The notes under the pieces: generated by a model | Seen by the model: the letters and a program-made list of their open reading frames with translations, nothing else | What the model was told of the DNA's origin: nothing | The model's database searches: none | Made by a program: the position numbers and the translations under genes | Assembly: GCA_900321635.1 (NCBI GenBank) | Contig: ONWV01000021.1 | Span: 1 to 41,404, forward strand | Reading direction: 5' to 3' | Source: an uncultured Spirochaetaceae bacterium | GTDB lineage: Bacteria; Spirochaetota; Spirochaetia; Sphaerochaetales; Sphaerochaetaceae | DNA length: 41,404 nt | Shown: piece by piece, positions 40,563 through 41,404 of the stretch | Layout: the number at the start of each line of letters is the position of its first letter | Position numbering within the stretch: the stretch's first letter is position 1

Positions 40563-41404
40563 TCAGAAAGCCCTAACCGCACGTACTCTGAAAATGCCGC
40601 GACGTTGATTGTCGTCAAACTGACCCCCAAGGTAGAAGTCCTGATTCCACGCGCGTGTTGCGTCGTTGCCGTTCTCACTGGAGGACCAGTAGCTTTCATC
40701 GATAAAGCTGCCTAGGCCGGCTTTGTACAGGTTCACATACATCAGGTTCAGCTCGTCCCTGCTGGGCAGGAACCAGTCGTCAAAACCATTGTAAACAAGA
40801 TCGGAACAGAGTTTTGCTACATAATTTGGTGTTGTCTCACCGCCAGTAGCCCAGGTAAATGCTGTATTCCCCATAGCATTCACCAATAACTCCGTATTCT
40901 TCTTGCCGATTCCGATAGCTGTTCCGGTACAATCCTTCTCGTTATATATCTCAGTTCCATTCACATAGAGATTGTTTCCAACAGAATTCTTTCTATAATA
41001 ACCGAATGGGAAATCCGAAGAATCAGCTTTGCAAACAGTGGGTGATTCTCCAATAATCCCCAGATCGGCAGGTGCAGCTTCGAGAAATCTCCATCCATCA
41101 CTTAAGAATCCCTTGTCGTAGAAAACAAAACCACCAGAAGGGCCCATATCTCCTACGTTATACTTTTTTACATTAAAGCCATTAATTGCTTCCTCAAGTT
41201 TCTGTAAATCTCCATTGAAAAGGATTTCTTTTTCCAGTTCTTCCTTTTTGCGTTCCAAATCTTCCTTTTCTTTCTCAAGTTTCTCGATTCTGTCTTCCAA
41301 ACTGCTTTCATCTGGAAGTGATTTAATTGTCTGTTCAGCTGTTATCTGGTCTTTATTATTAGATTCCAATTCGGATTCCAGTTCCGAGATTTTATATGCA
41401 AGAC
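40563..41404 (-). CDS. DUF1566/Lcl-like C-type-lectin-fold protein, 5' end beyond the window
   Basis: At least 280 residues are visible, and the frame stays open to the window edge (LAYKISELESELESNNKDQ), so the true start is outside. A TTG at 41369 should not be taken as the start. The N-terminal visible part is a charged coiled coil (about 60 residues, LEKEKEDLERKKEELEKE). It is followed by a DUF1566-type domain with GPSGGFVFYDKG, DDWFLPSRDELNLMY, SYWSSSE and the C-terminal VRAVRAF. Such domains have a C-type lectin-like fold and occur on surface proteins; some are targets of diversity-generating retroelements. No reverse transcriptase is in this window. Confidence 0.8.
   Translation of the reverse strand, partial: LAYKISELESELESNNKDQITAEQTIKSLPDESSLEDRIEKLEKEKEDLERKKEELEKEILFNGDLQKLEEAINGFNVKKYNVGDMGPSGGFVFYDKGFLSDGWRFLEAAPADLGIIGESPTVCKADSSDFPFGYYRKNSVGNNLYVNGTEIYNEKDCTGTAIGIGKKNTELLVNAMGNTAFTWATGGETTPNYVAKLCSDLVYNGFDDWFLPSRDELNLMYVNLYKAGLGSFIDESYWSSSENGNDATRAWNQDFYLGGQFDDNQRRGIFRVRAVRAF

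Noticed and set aside
41366..41369. TTG 41369 as the start of the DUF1566-type protein
   Set aside because: The frame continues open to the window end with coiled-coil-like residues, so the start lies outside.

Overview
The window looks like a chromosomal segment of a spirochaete (Treponema/Sphaerochaeta-like, host-associated or uncultured). The reasons are the spirochaete-type EF-G2 paralogue (10442-12481), a bacterial XPB/Rad25 helicase, the gene orders rpsB-tsf-frr-uppS-cdsA-dxr-rseP and rpsF-ssb-rpsR-DUF2232-rplI, and lipoproteins with His/Cys motifs plus BspA-type leucine-rich repeats. This placement is inferred from gene families and order; no database search was run.

Layout. 1-3000: a long surface lipoprotein gene, more AT-rich than most of the window. 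3028-4482: a YifB/ComM-like AAA+ ATPase gene whose 5' end looks damaged. 4514-4757: tRNA-Lys and tRNA-Glu with a strong promoter and a bidirectional terminator, followed by three ~37-bp palindromic repeats. 4896-9353 (minus): an envelope cluster of a patatin/beta-barrel protein, a lipoprotein and an outer-membrane barrel. 9448-10347: a secreted TPR-like protein. 10442-14707: two very different EF-G paralogues. 14780-19464 (minus): mfd-trmB-barrel operon. 19524-22898: IMPase-family phosphatase, nrdR, a predicted HTH/ACT-like regulator and a dGTPase. 22943-26909: membrane protein, XPB helicase and a translationally coupled partner. 26912-28873: ABC-F ATPase.

28874-29266 is a long leader with promoter ahead of rpsB. 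29267-35557 is the operon rpsB-tsf-frr-uppS-cdsA-dxr-rseP, linking translation to isoprenoid, lipid and envelope synthesis, with several overlapping start/stop codons. 35564-36961 is dnaB. 37146-39755 (minus) is rpsF-ssb-rpsR-DUF2232-rplI. 39988-40077 is a 29-codon gene for a basic ribosomal-type protein (bS22/AURKAIP1-COX24 family). The right edge (40257-41404) is an accessory region with a small unknown gene and a DUF1566-type protein that runs off the window.

Notable points: a perfect in-frame 51-bp tandem duplication inside rpsB; a frameshift in rplI; several genes whose best promoter leaves almost no 5' leader and no Shine-Dalgarno (EF-G2, mfd, XPB); an EF-G paralogue with altered GTPase motifs; a perfect palindrome in the promoter of the HTH/ACT-like gene; and an unassigned ~226-nt rpsB leader. 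The two ribosomal-protein defects may be real or may be assembly/base-calling errors, and should be checked against reads first.
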